A stretch of 13,093 nt of DNA from an uncultured Bacteroidota bacterium (GTDB taxonomy: Bacteria; Bacteroidota; Bacteroidia; NS11-12g; UBA955): positions 1-13,093 of the forward strand of contig CAJBKH010000098.1 in the NCBI GenBank assembly GCA_903953615.1. Direction: 5' to 3'. This document shows, piece by piece, positions 1 to 5,852 of the stretch. Below the pieces are notes generated by a model. That model was not told the DNA's origin. It worked only from the letters and a program-made list of their open reading frames with translations, and did no database searches. The position numbers were made by a program, and so were the translations under genes. How positions within the stretch are numbered: position 1 is the stretch's first letter; the number at the start of each line of letters is the position of its first letter.

Positions 1-270
1 GTGCATGCAGGTGCATTGCCCGATGATGGCCTCATGAACTTGGTGGTATTGAAACAATTTTCGGCCATTGAATTGCCACGCATATTAACCAATATTTTGC
101 AAGGTAAATTGCATTTGAATAAAAAAACAAAAGTGTATACTGGCACCGATTTTAAAATTGAACGCGAGCGCGAAGGCAGTGTGCATGCAGACGGAGAGCC
201 ACTTTGGCTAGGTAAAGAAATAAATATTAATATAGAACCATTAAGTTTAAAAGTACTGAGCAATGAGTAA
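1..270 (+). CDS. Diacylglycerol kinase / YegS-like lipid kinase family protein, C-terminal part only
   Basis: Only the last 89 codons are visible; the gene enters from the left edge, so the GTG at position 1 is probably an internal valine codon and not a start. The segment ADDGL-type 'DDGLMNLVVL' (visible residues 9-17 region) and 'HADGEP' (62-67) match the end of the diacylglycerol kinase catalytic family (DAGK_cat / YegS / BmrU), where a DDGLLDV-like strand and a DGE motif close the C-terminal beta-sandwich domain. Known family members phosphorylate diacylglycerol or a related lipid with ATP at the inner face of the membrane. The ATP-binding N-terminal half lies outside the window, so neither substrate nor completeness can be judged. 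The stop overlaps the start of the SUI1 gene by 8 bp, which suggests co-transcription and possibly translational coupling. Family assignment is fairly sure; exact lipid substrate is unknown. Confidence 0.8.
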   Translation: MHAGALPDDGLMNLVVLKQFSAIELPRILTNILQGKLHLNKKTKVYTGTDFKIEREREGSVHADGEPLWLGKEININIEPLSLKVLSNE

Positions 271-604
271 CAAAAAAATAAAGCGCGATTTTGGCGGGAT
301 GATCTATAGTACGGATTCTAGTTTCGAATTCGATAACGAACAACAAGAAGCTGAAACCTTACCTCCGCAACAACAGAAACTGATGATCCGTTTGGAGACT
401 AAACAGCGTGGTGGAAAAAAGGCCACCCTCATCGCAGGATTCATTGGCAAGGCCGATGACAAGGAAACCCTATCAAAAAAAATAAAGAACCACTGTGGAA
501 CTGGCGGCAGTATTAGCGAAGGTGAAATATTGATTCAAGGCGACCAAGTGCAAAAGGTAAAAGCTTATTTGCAATCCTTGGGATACAAGACGAATAATAT
601 ATAG
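263..604 (+). CDS. SUI1/eIF1-like translation initiation factor family protein (YciH type)
   Basis: A 113-residue protein. Residues 1-35 form a polar tail containing 'GGMIYSTD' (11-18), as in bacterial YciH-type proteins that begin with a 'VYST' segment. The SUI1 fold follows from about residue 40 to the end: 'RGGKKAT' (49-55), 'GF.G' (59-62), 'CGTGGS' (78-83), 'GEILIQGD' (87-94) and a final 'LGYK' (106-109). These are the conserved positions of eIF1/SUI1; the RGGK and CGTGGS loops are basic or glycine-rich and in eIF1 contact the ribosomal P-site region. The length is normal for the bacterial family. In eukaryotes and archaea the homologue controls start-codon selection; the role in bacteria is not established, so an initiation function here is inference. 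The ATG overlaps the stop of the lipid-kinase gene by 8 bp, so it is probably the second gene of an operon. Confidence 0.9.
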   Translation: MSNKKIKRDFGGMIYSTDSSFEFDNEQQEAETLPPQQQKLMIRLETKQRGGKKATLIAGFIGKADDKETLSKKIKNHCGTGGSISEGEILIQGDQVQKVKAYLQSLGYKTNNI

Positions 605-611
605 ATACAAG

Positions 612-646
612 TTGGCAGACTGTAGTTGGCAATTGGCAGTTGGCAA
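612..646 (+). repeat. Intergenic tandem heptamer TTGGCA(A/G), about five units
   Basis: Read in 7-base steps from 612, the units are ttggcag, actgtag, ttggcaa, ttggcag and ttggcaa. Four of the five keep TTGGCA exactly in phase, and the second is degenerate. The array lies a few bases after the SUI1 stop, entirely in noncoding DNA. Short TTGGCAG/TTGGCAA-type arrays are, as I recall, seen between genes in other Bacteroidota genomes, but I cannot check that here. The run is too short and too tightly spaced for a CRISPR. No strong hairpin forms within it, so it is not an obvious terminator. Confidence 0.6.
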
Positions 647-723
647 AAGGATAAAAAATCATATCAGCAAAAATCCTAGTATTTGGAAAGAGGACAAATT
701 GAACCAATAAAAAATAAATAATT

Positions 724-1503
724 ATGAAACCACAGTTTGTACTTCATACTATTAAACCGATTCTATTGTTGGCTTTATTGTTCTCGCTTGTTTCTGCAAC
801 AGCGCAAATAAAAAAAATCCAGATAGGAAAATCGGTGGTCATTAAAAACCAAACAATAGTTGGGGACAGTATGATGACGACCAAGGTTTACTTTGACGGT
901 CAAAATAGAATTTTGCAAGAATGGCGCATCGGTCGTAACGGAAACGGCAACATTGAGGATACAAGTATTTTACATTTTGACACCTTCCGCAATGTTATTT
1001 TTTCTTCTTGTGAGAACCATTTTTCATTTCGTAAATTTGATCAAGATGGAAAGGAATTGGAAAGGAAAATTATTAGCCCCAATTACAATGACCAAATGCT
1101 TTATAGCTATACTTACGATTCGATTGGGCGGGTTGCTGCTAAATCAGGTACTGATGGTAAAGACTATTTTGCTTCAACTGAAGAATACAAGTATCATTAC
1201 AATGCGGATACTATAATGGAATACAATGACTATATTACTAGGAAGTATGTAAAGAATCTGTTTAATCGAATCACATTTGATGAAACGACAGTAAATATTG
1301 ACACAATGCGTACTACGAATGCCTATACCCAACAATTTGATTCAAAAGGTAACCTACTTGCCTATACAAAATATGAAAATGGGGTTACAACCAAGATTAC
1401 GCGTCATTTTTATATCGACCATATGGAAGACTATATGATTGAAGAATTTTTGGACGAGGATTATAAAATTATCACAAAATTCCAATTCATCAATTGGGAT
1501 TAA
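724..1503 (+). CDS. Secreted hypothetical protein with degenerate YD/RHS-like repeats
   Basis: A 259-residue protein with a clear signal peptide: a basic start, a hydrophobic run LLLALLFSLVS at about 14-24 and a likely signal peptidase I site after 'ATAQ' (25-28). The mature part is beta-rich. It contains several short units in which an aromatic-X-aspartate is followed by a glycine turn and a strand, for example 'YFDGQNRIL' (56-64), 'FDQDGKEL' (105-112), 'YDSIGRVAAKSG' (131-142) and 'FDSKGNLLAYTKY' (205-217). This is the pattern of YD/RHS-type repeats, here loose and few, as in many Bacteroidota exported proteins. There is no RHS core, toxin tail or lipobox, so I do not call it a toxin. Function is unknown; the site of action is periplasm, outer membrane or outside. 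The ATG at 724 is preceded by an A/T-rich stretch and gives an intact signal peptide, which supports the start. Confidence 0.8.
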   Translation: MKPQFVLHTIKPILLLALLFSLVSATAQIKKIQIGKSVVIKNQTIVGDSMMTTKVYFDGQNRILQEWRIGRNGNGNIEDTSILHFDTFRNVIFSSCENHFSFRKFDQDGKELERKIISPNYNDQMLYSYTYDSIGRVAAKSGTDGKDYFASTEEYKYHYNADTIMEYNDYITRKYVKNLFNRITFDETTVNIDTMRTTNAYTQQFDSKGNLLAYTKYENGVTTKITRHFYIDHMEDYMIEEFLDEDYKIITKFQFINWD

Positions 1504-1530
1504 TCAAACCAACTTCAGTTTACTGATTAA
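1500..1530 (+). terminator. Weak hairpin at the end of the YD-like gene
   Basis: TTAATCA (1500-1506, containing the stop codon) and TGATTAA (1524-1530) are perfect 7-base inverted copies with a 17-base loop. Downstream sequence is T-rich but has no clean run of T. The stem has only one G-C pair, so it would be unstable. It could be a poor terminator or chance in AT-rich DNA. Confidence 0.2.
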
Positions 1531-1543
1531 ACTCATCTGTTTA

Positions 1544-1577
1544 TTTGTCTTTATAAAATTATTGCATTGTAATTTTG
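1544..1577 (+). promoter_or_regulatory. Candidate Bacteroidota-type promoter for the 1595 gene
   Basis: TAATTTTG at 1570-1577 fits the -7 consensus TAnnTTTG known from Bacteroides and Flavobacterium. A TTTG at 1544-1547 lies 22 bases upstream, within the reported spacing range for the -33 element. Transcription would begin a few bases after 1577, leaving a leader of about 14 bases before the ATG at 1595. The box lies in noncoding DNA between two genes, which supports a separate transcript for the small downstream gene. Boxes of this low complexity also occur by chance in AT-rich DNA. Confidence 0.45.
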
Positions 1578-1594
1578 CAGTACTAAAATCGAAT

Positions 1595-1942
1595 ATGGAA
1601 CAACCATTTATTGAAAATAACAAACATGCTGAATGGATTTATTGGACAGGCATTTGCAATGCCGACCGCACCAATGGATTGAATCAAATAAAAGATTGTA
1701 TTGACAAGTTTGGTTTCATTCAAGACTTCCACTTATACTCCGATATTTCGATTGCCTTAAATGTGAGTATTGAGGAACACAAGATTGGCGCTTTATATGA
1801 GGCCTTGTCGGATTGTGTACATTTGGATTTTTACGAAATAAAACCATCTGATAAAAGCTTAGAGAGAACCTTGATGCTGAATATTACTTTTTCCAAAGGC
1901 ACAGGTGATATGAAAAATGAGGTAATTGCAGTGCCGGGATAA
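1595..1942 (+). CDS. Conserved hypothetical protein, 115 aa
   Basis: The reading frame is open further upstream, back into the preceding gene, but the ATG at 1595 is the sensible start. It lies just after a TAnnTTTG promoter box, and the longer version would add 52 residues overlapping another gene. The 115-residue product has no signal peptide or membrane segment, so it is probably cytoplasmic. It contains 'NADRTNGL' (23-30) near the start, 'FGFIQDFHLYSDIS' (39-52) and the end signature 'TFSKGTGDMKNEVIAVPG'. I recall small Bacteroidota proteins of the same length with a 'TKGTGD...VPG' ending and a central 'DF..FSDISI' segment, but I know no function for them. The compact alpha/beta pattern of about 110 residues would suit a small ligand-binding or ferredoxin-like fold, which is only a guess. 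Its stop is 3 bp from the convergent yggS stop. Confidence 0.75.
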   Translation: MEQPFIENNKHAEWIYWTGICNADRTNGLNQIKDCIDKFGFIQDFHLYSDISIALNVSIEEHKIGALYEALSDCVHLDFYEIKPSDKSLERTLMLNITFSKGTGDMKNEVIAVPG

Positions 1943-1945
1943 AGG

Positions 1946-2593
1946 CTATTGAAAAACTTTAGTCCCTACCCTAATTAAATTACTACCACAAGCGATGGCT
2001 AAATTATAATCGTTGCTCATACCCATCGAAATGGTTTCGAAACCTGGTAAATTGAATTGGGCTTTAAGCTCATCGAAAAAGGATTTCAAACTTTTAAATT
2101 CCCTTTCTACTTGTTGCAAATCATCGGTAAAAGTGGCCATGCCCATGAGACCTGTAATCTTTATATTGTTGAGTGTTTTTAATTCTTCTGCATTTAACAA
2201 TCCAATGCATTCTTCTTTGCTTAATCCAAACTTAGTGTCTTCTTGGGCAATGTAAATTTGTAAGAGGCATTCAATAATGTGACCATCTTTTGCTGCCTGC
2301 TTATTAATTTCCATTAATAATTTTAAACTATCGACACTTTGTATGGTATGGATAAAAGGTGCAATGTATTTGACCTTGTTGGTTTGTAAATGACCAATTA
2401 AATGCCATTCAATGTCCTTAGGTAAGGCCTCATAGCGCTCGAGCAGTGGTTGCACTTTGTTTTCGGCAAACAATCGATGACCGGCATCGTAGGCTGCTTG
2501 GATTTCTGAAATGGTTCTGAATTTAGAAACCACTACCAATTTCACATTGTGGCCTACTTCTTGTTTAATATGGTTTATGTTTTCAGCAATCAT
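1946..2593 (-). CDS. yggS: YggS/PLPBP family pyridoxal-phosphate homeostasis protein
   Basis: A 215-residue protein of the YggS (PROSC/PLPBP) family, a single-domain alanine-racemase-like TIM barrel that binds pyridoxal 5'-phosphate and helps keep PLP and amino/keto acid pools balanced; it has no known catalytic activity. Visible family motifs, in order, are 'VVVSK' with the PLP-binding lysine at K24, 'FAENKVQ' (about 42-48), 'HLIGHLQTNKVKYI' (64-77), 'GLMGMATFTDD', 'SMGMSNDY' and the closing 'GSNLIRVGTKVF'. The last motifs form the phosphate-binding end of the barrel. The frame continues upstream of the chosen start, but the ATG at 2593 matches the usual 'MI..NI..IK' N-terminus, and the longer form would run through the divergent lipoprotein gene. 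The family usually has FGEN where this one has FAEN, a mild variation. A candidate promoter box lies 8 bp upstream. Confidence 0.93.
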   Translation of the reverse strand: MIAENINHIKQEVGHNVKLVVVSKFRTISEIQAAYDAGHRLFAENKVQPLLERYEALPKDIEWHLIGHLQTNKVKYIAPFIHTIQSVDSLKLLMEINKQAAKDGHIIECLLQIYIAQEDTKFGLSKEECIGLLNAEELKTLNNIKITGLMGMATFTDDLQQVEREFKSLKSFFDELKAQFNLPGFETISMGMSNDYNLAIACGSNLIRVGTKVFQ

Positions 2594-2601
2594 TACATTT
2601 G
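2594..2601 (+). promoter_or_regulatory. Candidate -7 box (TACATTTG) for the lipoprotein gene
   Basis: TACATTTG matches TAnnTTTG exactly and ends 8 bases before the ATG at 2610, so transcription would begin roughly 5 bases upstream of the start codon. No good TTTG/TTG -33 element is seen at the expected distance; the nearest is TTTA at 2574-2577. It abuts the opposite-facing box at 2602-2609. Confidence 0.4.
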
Positions 2602-2609
2602 CAAAAGTA
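2602..2609 (-). promoter_or_regulatory. Candidate -7 box (TACTTTTG) for yggS
   Basis: On the minus strand 2609-2602 reads TACTTTTG, an exact TAnnTTTG match, and ends 8 bases before the yggS ATG at 2593. The symmetry with the plus-strand box is exact in spacing. No clear -33 element is found upstream on this strand either, and any such element would lie inside the signal-peptide codons of the lipoprotein gene. Confidence 0.4.
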
Positions 2610-2993
2610 ATGCAACACAAGCTTATTATAAGTCTATTCTTTTTGACCGCTCTGTTAAGTGCCTGTTCGGATGGCAATAAAAAAGTATCAAGTAAACCAA
2701 AATGGGTGATAGATGAAAAGAAAATGGTAGATATGATAGTGGATTTAAGAATTGTAGATGCTGCAACCTATAATAATAATTCAGGACCACCACGCGATAA
2801 ATCTAAGGACTGGTATTTTGTAATGAAGAAACACAAAGTTGAAGACAGTATTTTTAGAAAGAGTCATGATTACTACTGCAAATACCCTGAGGTACTCGAA
2901 GTGATTTACGAAGAAGTGATTGATAAGCTCAGTGAGATGCAGGCCGTGAATGCAGAAAATGTAGGCTTGGTGGACACTTTGAATCAAAAATAA
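2610..2993 (+). CDS. DUF4296-type lipoprotein, 127 aa
   Basis: The ATG at 2610 gives a classic lipoprotein signal: MQHK, a hydrophobic stretch, then the lipobox 'LLSAC' with C19 as the lipidated residue. An earlier in-frame start at 2511 would bury this signal and overlap yggS. The mature protein matches the DUF4296 pattern seen in Bacteroidota lipoproteins: a 'W.IDEKKMVDMIVDLRIVDAA' helix (about 32-52), a linker, then 'FRKSHDYYCKYPEVLEVIYEEV', where family members have a 'S..YY...P..Y..IY..V' segment. Function is unknown. The residues after the cysteine (SDGNKK) are polar and could direct it to the outer membrane, but they do not clearly match a surface-export signal. The gene ends 3 bp from the convergent peptidase gene, leaving no room for a separate terminator. 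Confidence 0.85.
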   Translation: MQHKLIISLFFLTALLSACSDGNKKVSSKPKWVIDEKKMVDMIVDLRIVDAATYNNNSGPPRDKSKDWYFVMKKHKVEDSIFRKSHDYYCKYPEVLEVIYEEVIDKLSEMQAVNAENVGLVDTLNQK

Positions 2994-2996
2994 ATT

Positions 2997-5174
2997 TTAC
3001 AAATTCTCCATGATGTAATCAGTAATCTTTTGCATCAGATGCACGCGATCTTTACCAGCCACATTGTGTTTATGTCCAGGGTATACGAAATAATCTAAAT
3101 TGGTATTCACATTGTCGACTGCGGCTTTGCAATACAACAAACTGTGTTGCCATAAGACCACATCATCATCGCAACCATGTATCATTAACAACTTAGATTC
3201 TAAATTATCGACATATTTAATCAAGTTGGCTTTGGCATACCCTTCTGGATTTTCTTCAGGAGTATCCATGTAACGTTCGGTGTACATGATCTCATACAAT
3301 TTCCAGTCGATTACAGGACCACCAGCAACACCCACTTGGAAAATACCTGGCATGCGGGTCATCATAGAAGTGGTCATAAAACCACCAAAGCTCCAACCAT
3401 GCACCGCCATTCTATCTGGATTCACGTAACTCAAATTCTTTAAGTAATTAATGCCGGCTAATTGGTCCTCCATTTCTAAAGTACCCAATTGACGGTGGGT
3501 CGCACTTTCGAATTCATGTCCACGGTTAGATGAACCTCTGTTGTCTAATGTGAAAACTATATAACCTTGTTGGGCCATCAATTGCATCCAACCATTGCTG
3601 CCACCCAACCATGAATTGGTTACCATTTGGGCGTGTGGACCGCCATATACATAAACGATCACAGGGTATTGTTTTGTTTTATCAAAATCGGGAGGTGTGA
3701 TCATTCTACAATGTAATACGGTGCCATTGCTAACTATTGGGAACAGAGTTGTTTCACCCAATTTAAAATCGGCCAAAGGATTTGGGGCATCCAATAATAA
3801 CTTACTTGCGTTTTCATTCTTTGTATTAATCAAAGTGATTTTACGTGCAACGGTTGTAGAGTTTAAATAATTGAGAATGTAAGTACCGCGTTTGTTCACA
3901 AAACTGGCATTGGTGCCTTGTTCGGTTGTTAGTTTTTTAAAGTTGGTGCCATTCAATTCAACACTGTAGGTATGTCTTTCGAGTGGACTCTCTTTGGTAC
4001 TTTCAAAAAACACGGTCTCGCCATCGGCATCGGTGCCCAATAAATTGGTGACCATCCATTTGCCTTGGGTGAGTTGACGGATTAATTGACCCTCGTTGCT
4101 ATATAAATACAAATGGTTGTAGCCATCTCTTTCAGATTGCCAAATAAAACGATCGGGACTACCAGGAATGAAATACAAAGGATGTTGAGGTTCAATATAT
4201 TTCTCATCACGCTCTTCGAATAGGGACAATTCGATATGACCATGCAAAGCATTGTAGCGGTTTAAGAACATTTGATTTTGACCGCGGTTGACAATGGCCA
4301 CATAGATTGTTTCCTCATCGGGACTCCAAGTTACATTGGTTAAGTATTGTTCTTTCGGTTCACCTGTTTCAAGGTAATTTAATCTTTCGGTATTTAAATC
4401 ATATACGCCAATGGTGACATGGTGACTTTTGGCACCAGCTGTTGGATACTTAATGTTGGTGGTGCTTGCAGGCACAGTGCTATTGTCGTAAATTGAATAA
4501 TCAGTTACCATGCTTTCGTCCATGCGGTAGAAGGCTAACTTATTGCCCTTCGGACTCCAGAATAAACCCTTAGTAATACCAAATTCATTGCGGTGCACAC
4601 TTTGACCATAGACAATGCCTTTGCCGCCATCGGTTGTAATTTGTTTGATACCAGAGCCAGTGGTGATGTAGATATTGTCATTTAATACAAAAGCGATGTA
4701 GCCTTTGGTACTTTCTATTTCTTCGAATTCTGCTTTTTCATTTGTGGCGAATAATTCGCGAAACGATTGAGAGGATATATTAAAACTTAAGTATTTGGCA
4801 CCTTGTTTAATTCTAAAGTTTTCGTTGTCTAACCATTGAAAAACGGGGATTGATTTAAGGCTTAACTTAGGATCTAAAACTTTGATTGCTTCGTTTAAAA
4901 CGTTTAACGTAATTGTAGAGTCCACTTTGCCATTCTCGGCTTCAGTTAATACAATGCGTGCCCCTGCCCCATTGATTACATAGCTATATTTATTTCCACT
5001 TGGCAACCATTGTAGTTGACTTAATGACTTGGCCCTAAGCGACTGTTTGGTATTTTTATCAATCATTAAAACGGCTTCTTCCATGGTGAACATGCGAGCG
5101 GTTTGGGCAAAGATGAATTGACTTGACAAAAGGGCTATGAACAAGCCTAGAACTTTTAATTTTGAATACAACAT
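2997..5174 (-). CDS. ptpA: Secreted prolyl tripeptidyl peptidase-like S9B serine peptidase
   Basis: A 725-residue protein with a signal peptide (hydrophobic 8-22, cleavage after 'FAQ' about 24), a DPP-IV N-terminal beta-propeller (about 40-480) and an alpha/beta-hydrolase S9 domain (about 490-725). The triad is S595 in 'GWSFGG', D670 in 'HGCDDD' and H703 in 'HKHNV'. The propeller lacks the double-glutamate of DPP-IV ('YEEEF'); the aligned segment reads 'VHRNEFG' with one glutamate, E197. As I remember Porphyromonas gingivalis PtpA (S603, D678, H710, E205, E636), these residues line up at a near-constant offset, and its second amino-group-binding glutamate corresponds to E628 in 'YEIMY'. Long shared segments such as 'VIVYVYGGPHAQ' and 'WQHSLL' agree. 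The expected reaction is release of N-terminal tripeptides X-X-Pro from oligopeptides in the periplasm or at the outer membrane. No T9SS domain is visible. The gene seems to be transcribed alone. Family is very sure; tripeptidyl specificity is inferred. Confidence 0.92.
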   Translation of the reverse strand: MLYSKLKVLGLFIALLSSQFIFAQTARMFTMEEAVLMIDKNTKQSLRAKSLSQLQWLPSGNKYSYVINGAGARIVLTEAENGKVDSTITLNVLNEAIKVLDPKLSLKSIPVFQWLDNENFRIKQGAKYLSFNISSQSFRELFATNEKAEFEEIESTKGYIAFVLNDNIYITTGSGIKQITTDGGKGIVYGQSVHRNEFGITKGLFWSPKGNKLAFYRMDESMVTDYSIYDNSTVPASTTNIKYPTAGAKSHHVTIGVYDLNTERLNYLETGEPKEQYLTNVTWSPDEETIYVAIVNRGQNQMFLNRYNALHGHIELSLFEERDEKYIEPQHPLYFIPGSPDRFIWQSERDGYNHLYLYSNEGQLIRQLTQGKWMVTNLLGTDADGETVFFESTKESPLERHTYSVELNGTNFKKLTTEQGTNASFVNKRGTYILNYLNSTTVARKITLINTKNENASKLLLDAPNPLADFKLGETTLFPIVSNGTVLHCRMITPPDFDKTKQYPVIVYVYGGPHAQMVTNSWLGGSNGWMQLMAQQGYIVFTLDNRGSSNRGHEFESATHRQLGTLEMEDQLAGINYLKNLSYVNPDRMAVHGWSFGGFMTTSMMTRMPGIFQVGVAGGPVIDWKLYEIMYTERYMDTPEENPEGYAKANLIKYVDNLESKLLMIHGCDDDVVLWQHSLLYCKAAVDNVNTNLDYFVYPGHKHNVAGKDRVHLMQKITDYIMENL

Positions 5175-5272
5175 ATTAAACGGTTATGAGGCACAAATTT
5201 GCTTAAAAAAATTGAAAGCATTGCATTGTGTTTTTAAAAATCAGACAAATGAACGCTTTAATAGAATTATAG

Positions 5273-5845
5273 CTACATCCAATATTTATATTGTGAGGAA
5301 TCAAAATGGTGCTTGTTTAGCAAATGTATAAGCTTCCTTCTTTTTTTACGCCATCTTAATTTACTTGGCTTACCATAATGGTAAACCTTATGATTAAAGC
5401 CAATATTACCCCCATAAAAATATCTGAATTTTACCAACCCAGCATATCTTTTTATTAGCAACTCATTATAATTATGACCTGCCATAACACAACTAAAATG
5501 TGTTAAAATTGAAGTAGAATCCACTATGTTTGTCTCCAACTTTTTAAAGGCTAATGAATCGTTTTCGGATGCTATTTTTTAAAAAGCATAATATTTTAAA
5601 ACGTAGGAAGTATCATCAAAATAAGTAATTACTTCATTGAAGCTTGATATCTCAAAAAGGCTGTCAACTGTTAAACACAATTCGGAGACATTGCATGCAA
5701 AGCCTAGGCAATAGGATTCAATTCTATCGGATTGCCTAATCTCATTAATTAGTCTAGCTTTTTTAAGTGCAGTACTATCAAAAGTATGCGCAGAGCACAA
5801 ATTTGAACACAATACAAAAAGCACTAAAATACAGCGACTCAACAT
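5273..5845 (-). pseudogene. Secreted HEAT-like small protein gene interrupted by one in-frame TAA
   Basis: From the ATG at 5845 the frame runs 88 codons, meets TAA at 5581-5579, then continues in the same frame for a further 101 codons to TAG at 5275-5273, for 190 codons in all. The stop falls between 'YVLKYYAF' and 'KIASENDSLAF', inside a run of T then A. The two halves read as one protein: a signal peptide (about 1-19, 'CSNLCSA' end), then 'FNEVITYFDDTSYVLKYYAF-x-KIA' followed by 'HFSCVMAGHNYNELLI'. This resembles HEAT-like secreted proteins I recall from Bacteroidota, in which a '...VVR.YAF.AL' helix is followed by a '...FGC' segment; that likeness is from memory. The C-terminus is very basic (RWRKKRRK). 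It begins 7 bp after the S8 peptidase stop, so it is probably in that operon. The cause may be a nonsense mutation, a sequencing error or readthrough. Confidence 0.6.
5579..5845 (-). CDS. N-terminal 88-aa product of the interrupted secreted gene
   Basis: This is the part that would be made if the TAA at 5581-5579 is honoured: 88 residues with a cleavable signal peptide (MLSRCILVLFVLCSNLCSA) and about 69 mature residues. Mature cysteines sit at C46, C51 and C57. An automatic caller would likely report this as a complete small hypothetical protein. I list it because it is the intact open frame, but the better reading is that it is the first half of the 190-codon gene described at 5273-5845. The remaining half has no ATG until a methionine at 5485, so it is unlikely to be translated by itself. 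Confidence 0.45.
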   Translation of the reverse strand: MLSRCILVLFVLCSNLCSAHTFDSTALKKARLINEIRQSDRIESYCLGFACNVSELCLTVDSLFEISSFNEVITYFDDTSYVLKYYAF

Positions 5846-5852
5846 CCAATTT

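Noticed and set aside
1..190. gtgcatgcag at 1-10 and again at 181-190
   Set aside because: Both are inside the kinase coding sequence and encode different short His-Ala segments; a 10-base match is not significant.
612..646. CRISPR array
   Set aside because: The repeat is a 7-base tandem with no spacers.
687..699. Thirteen-base string aaagaggacaaat repeated at 13048-13060
   Set aside because: About one such exact pair is expected by chance in a 13-kb window, and only the second copy sits before a start codon.
893..1216. 107-codon plus-strand frame within the YD-like gene
   Set aside because: It is an out-of-frame shadow of a gene with a clear signal peptide and repeat pattern.
724..1503. 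RHS toxin
   Set aside because: No RHS core, no conserved DPxG cleavage site, no toxin tail and no immunity gene next to it.
1439..1594. Longer N-terminus for the 115-aa hypothetical
   Set aside because: It overlaps the end of the preceding gene and passes through the candidate promoter.
2511..2609. Longer N-terminus for the lipoprotein
   Set aside because: It would hide the lipobox signal and overlap yggS; the ATG at 2610 gives a correct lipoprotein signal.
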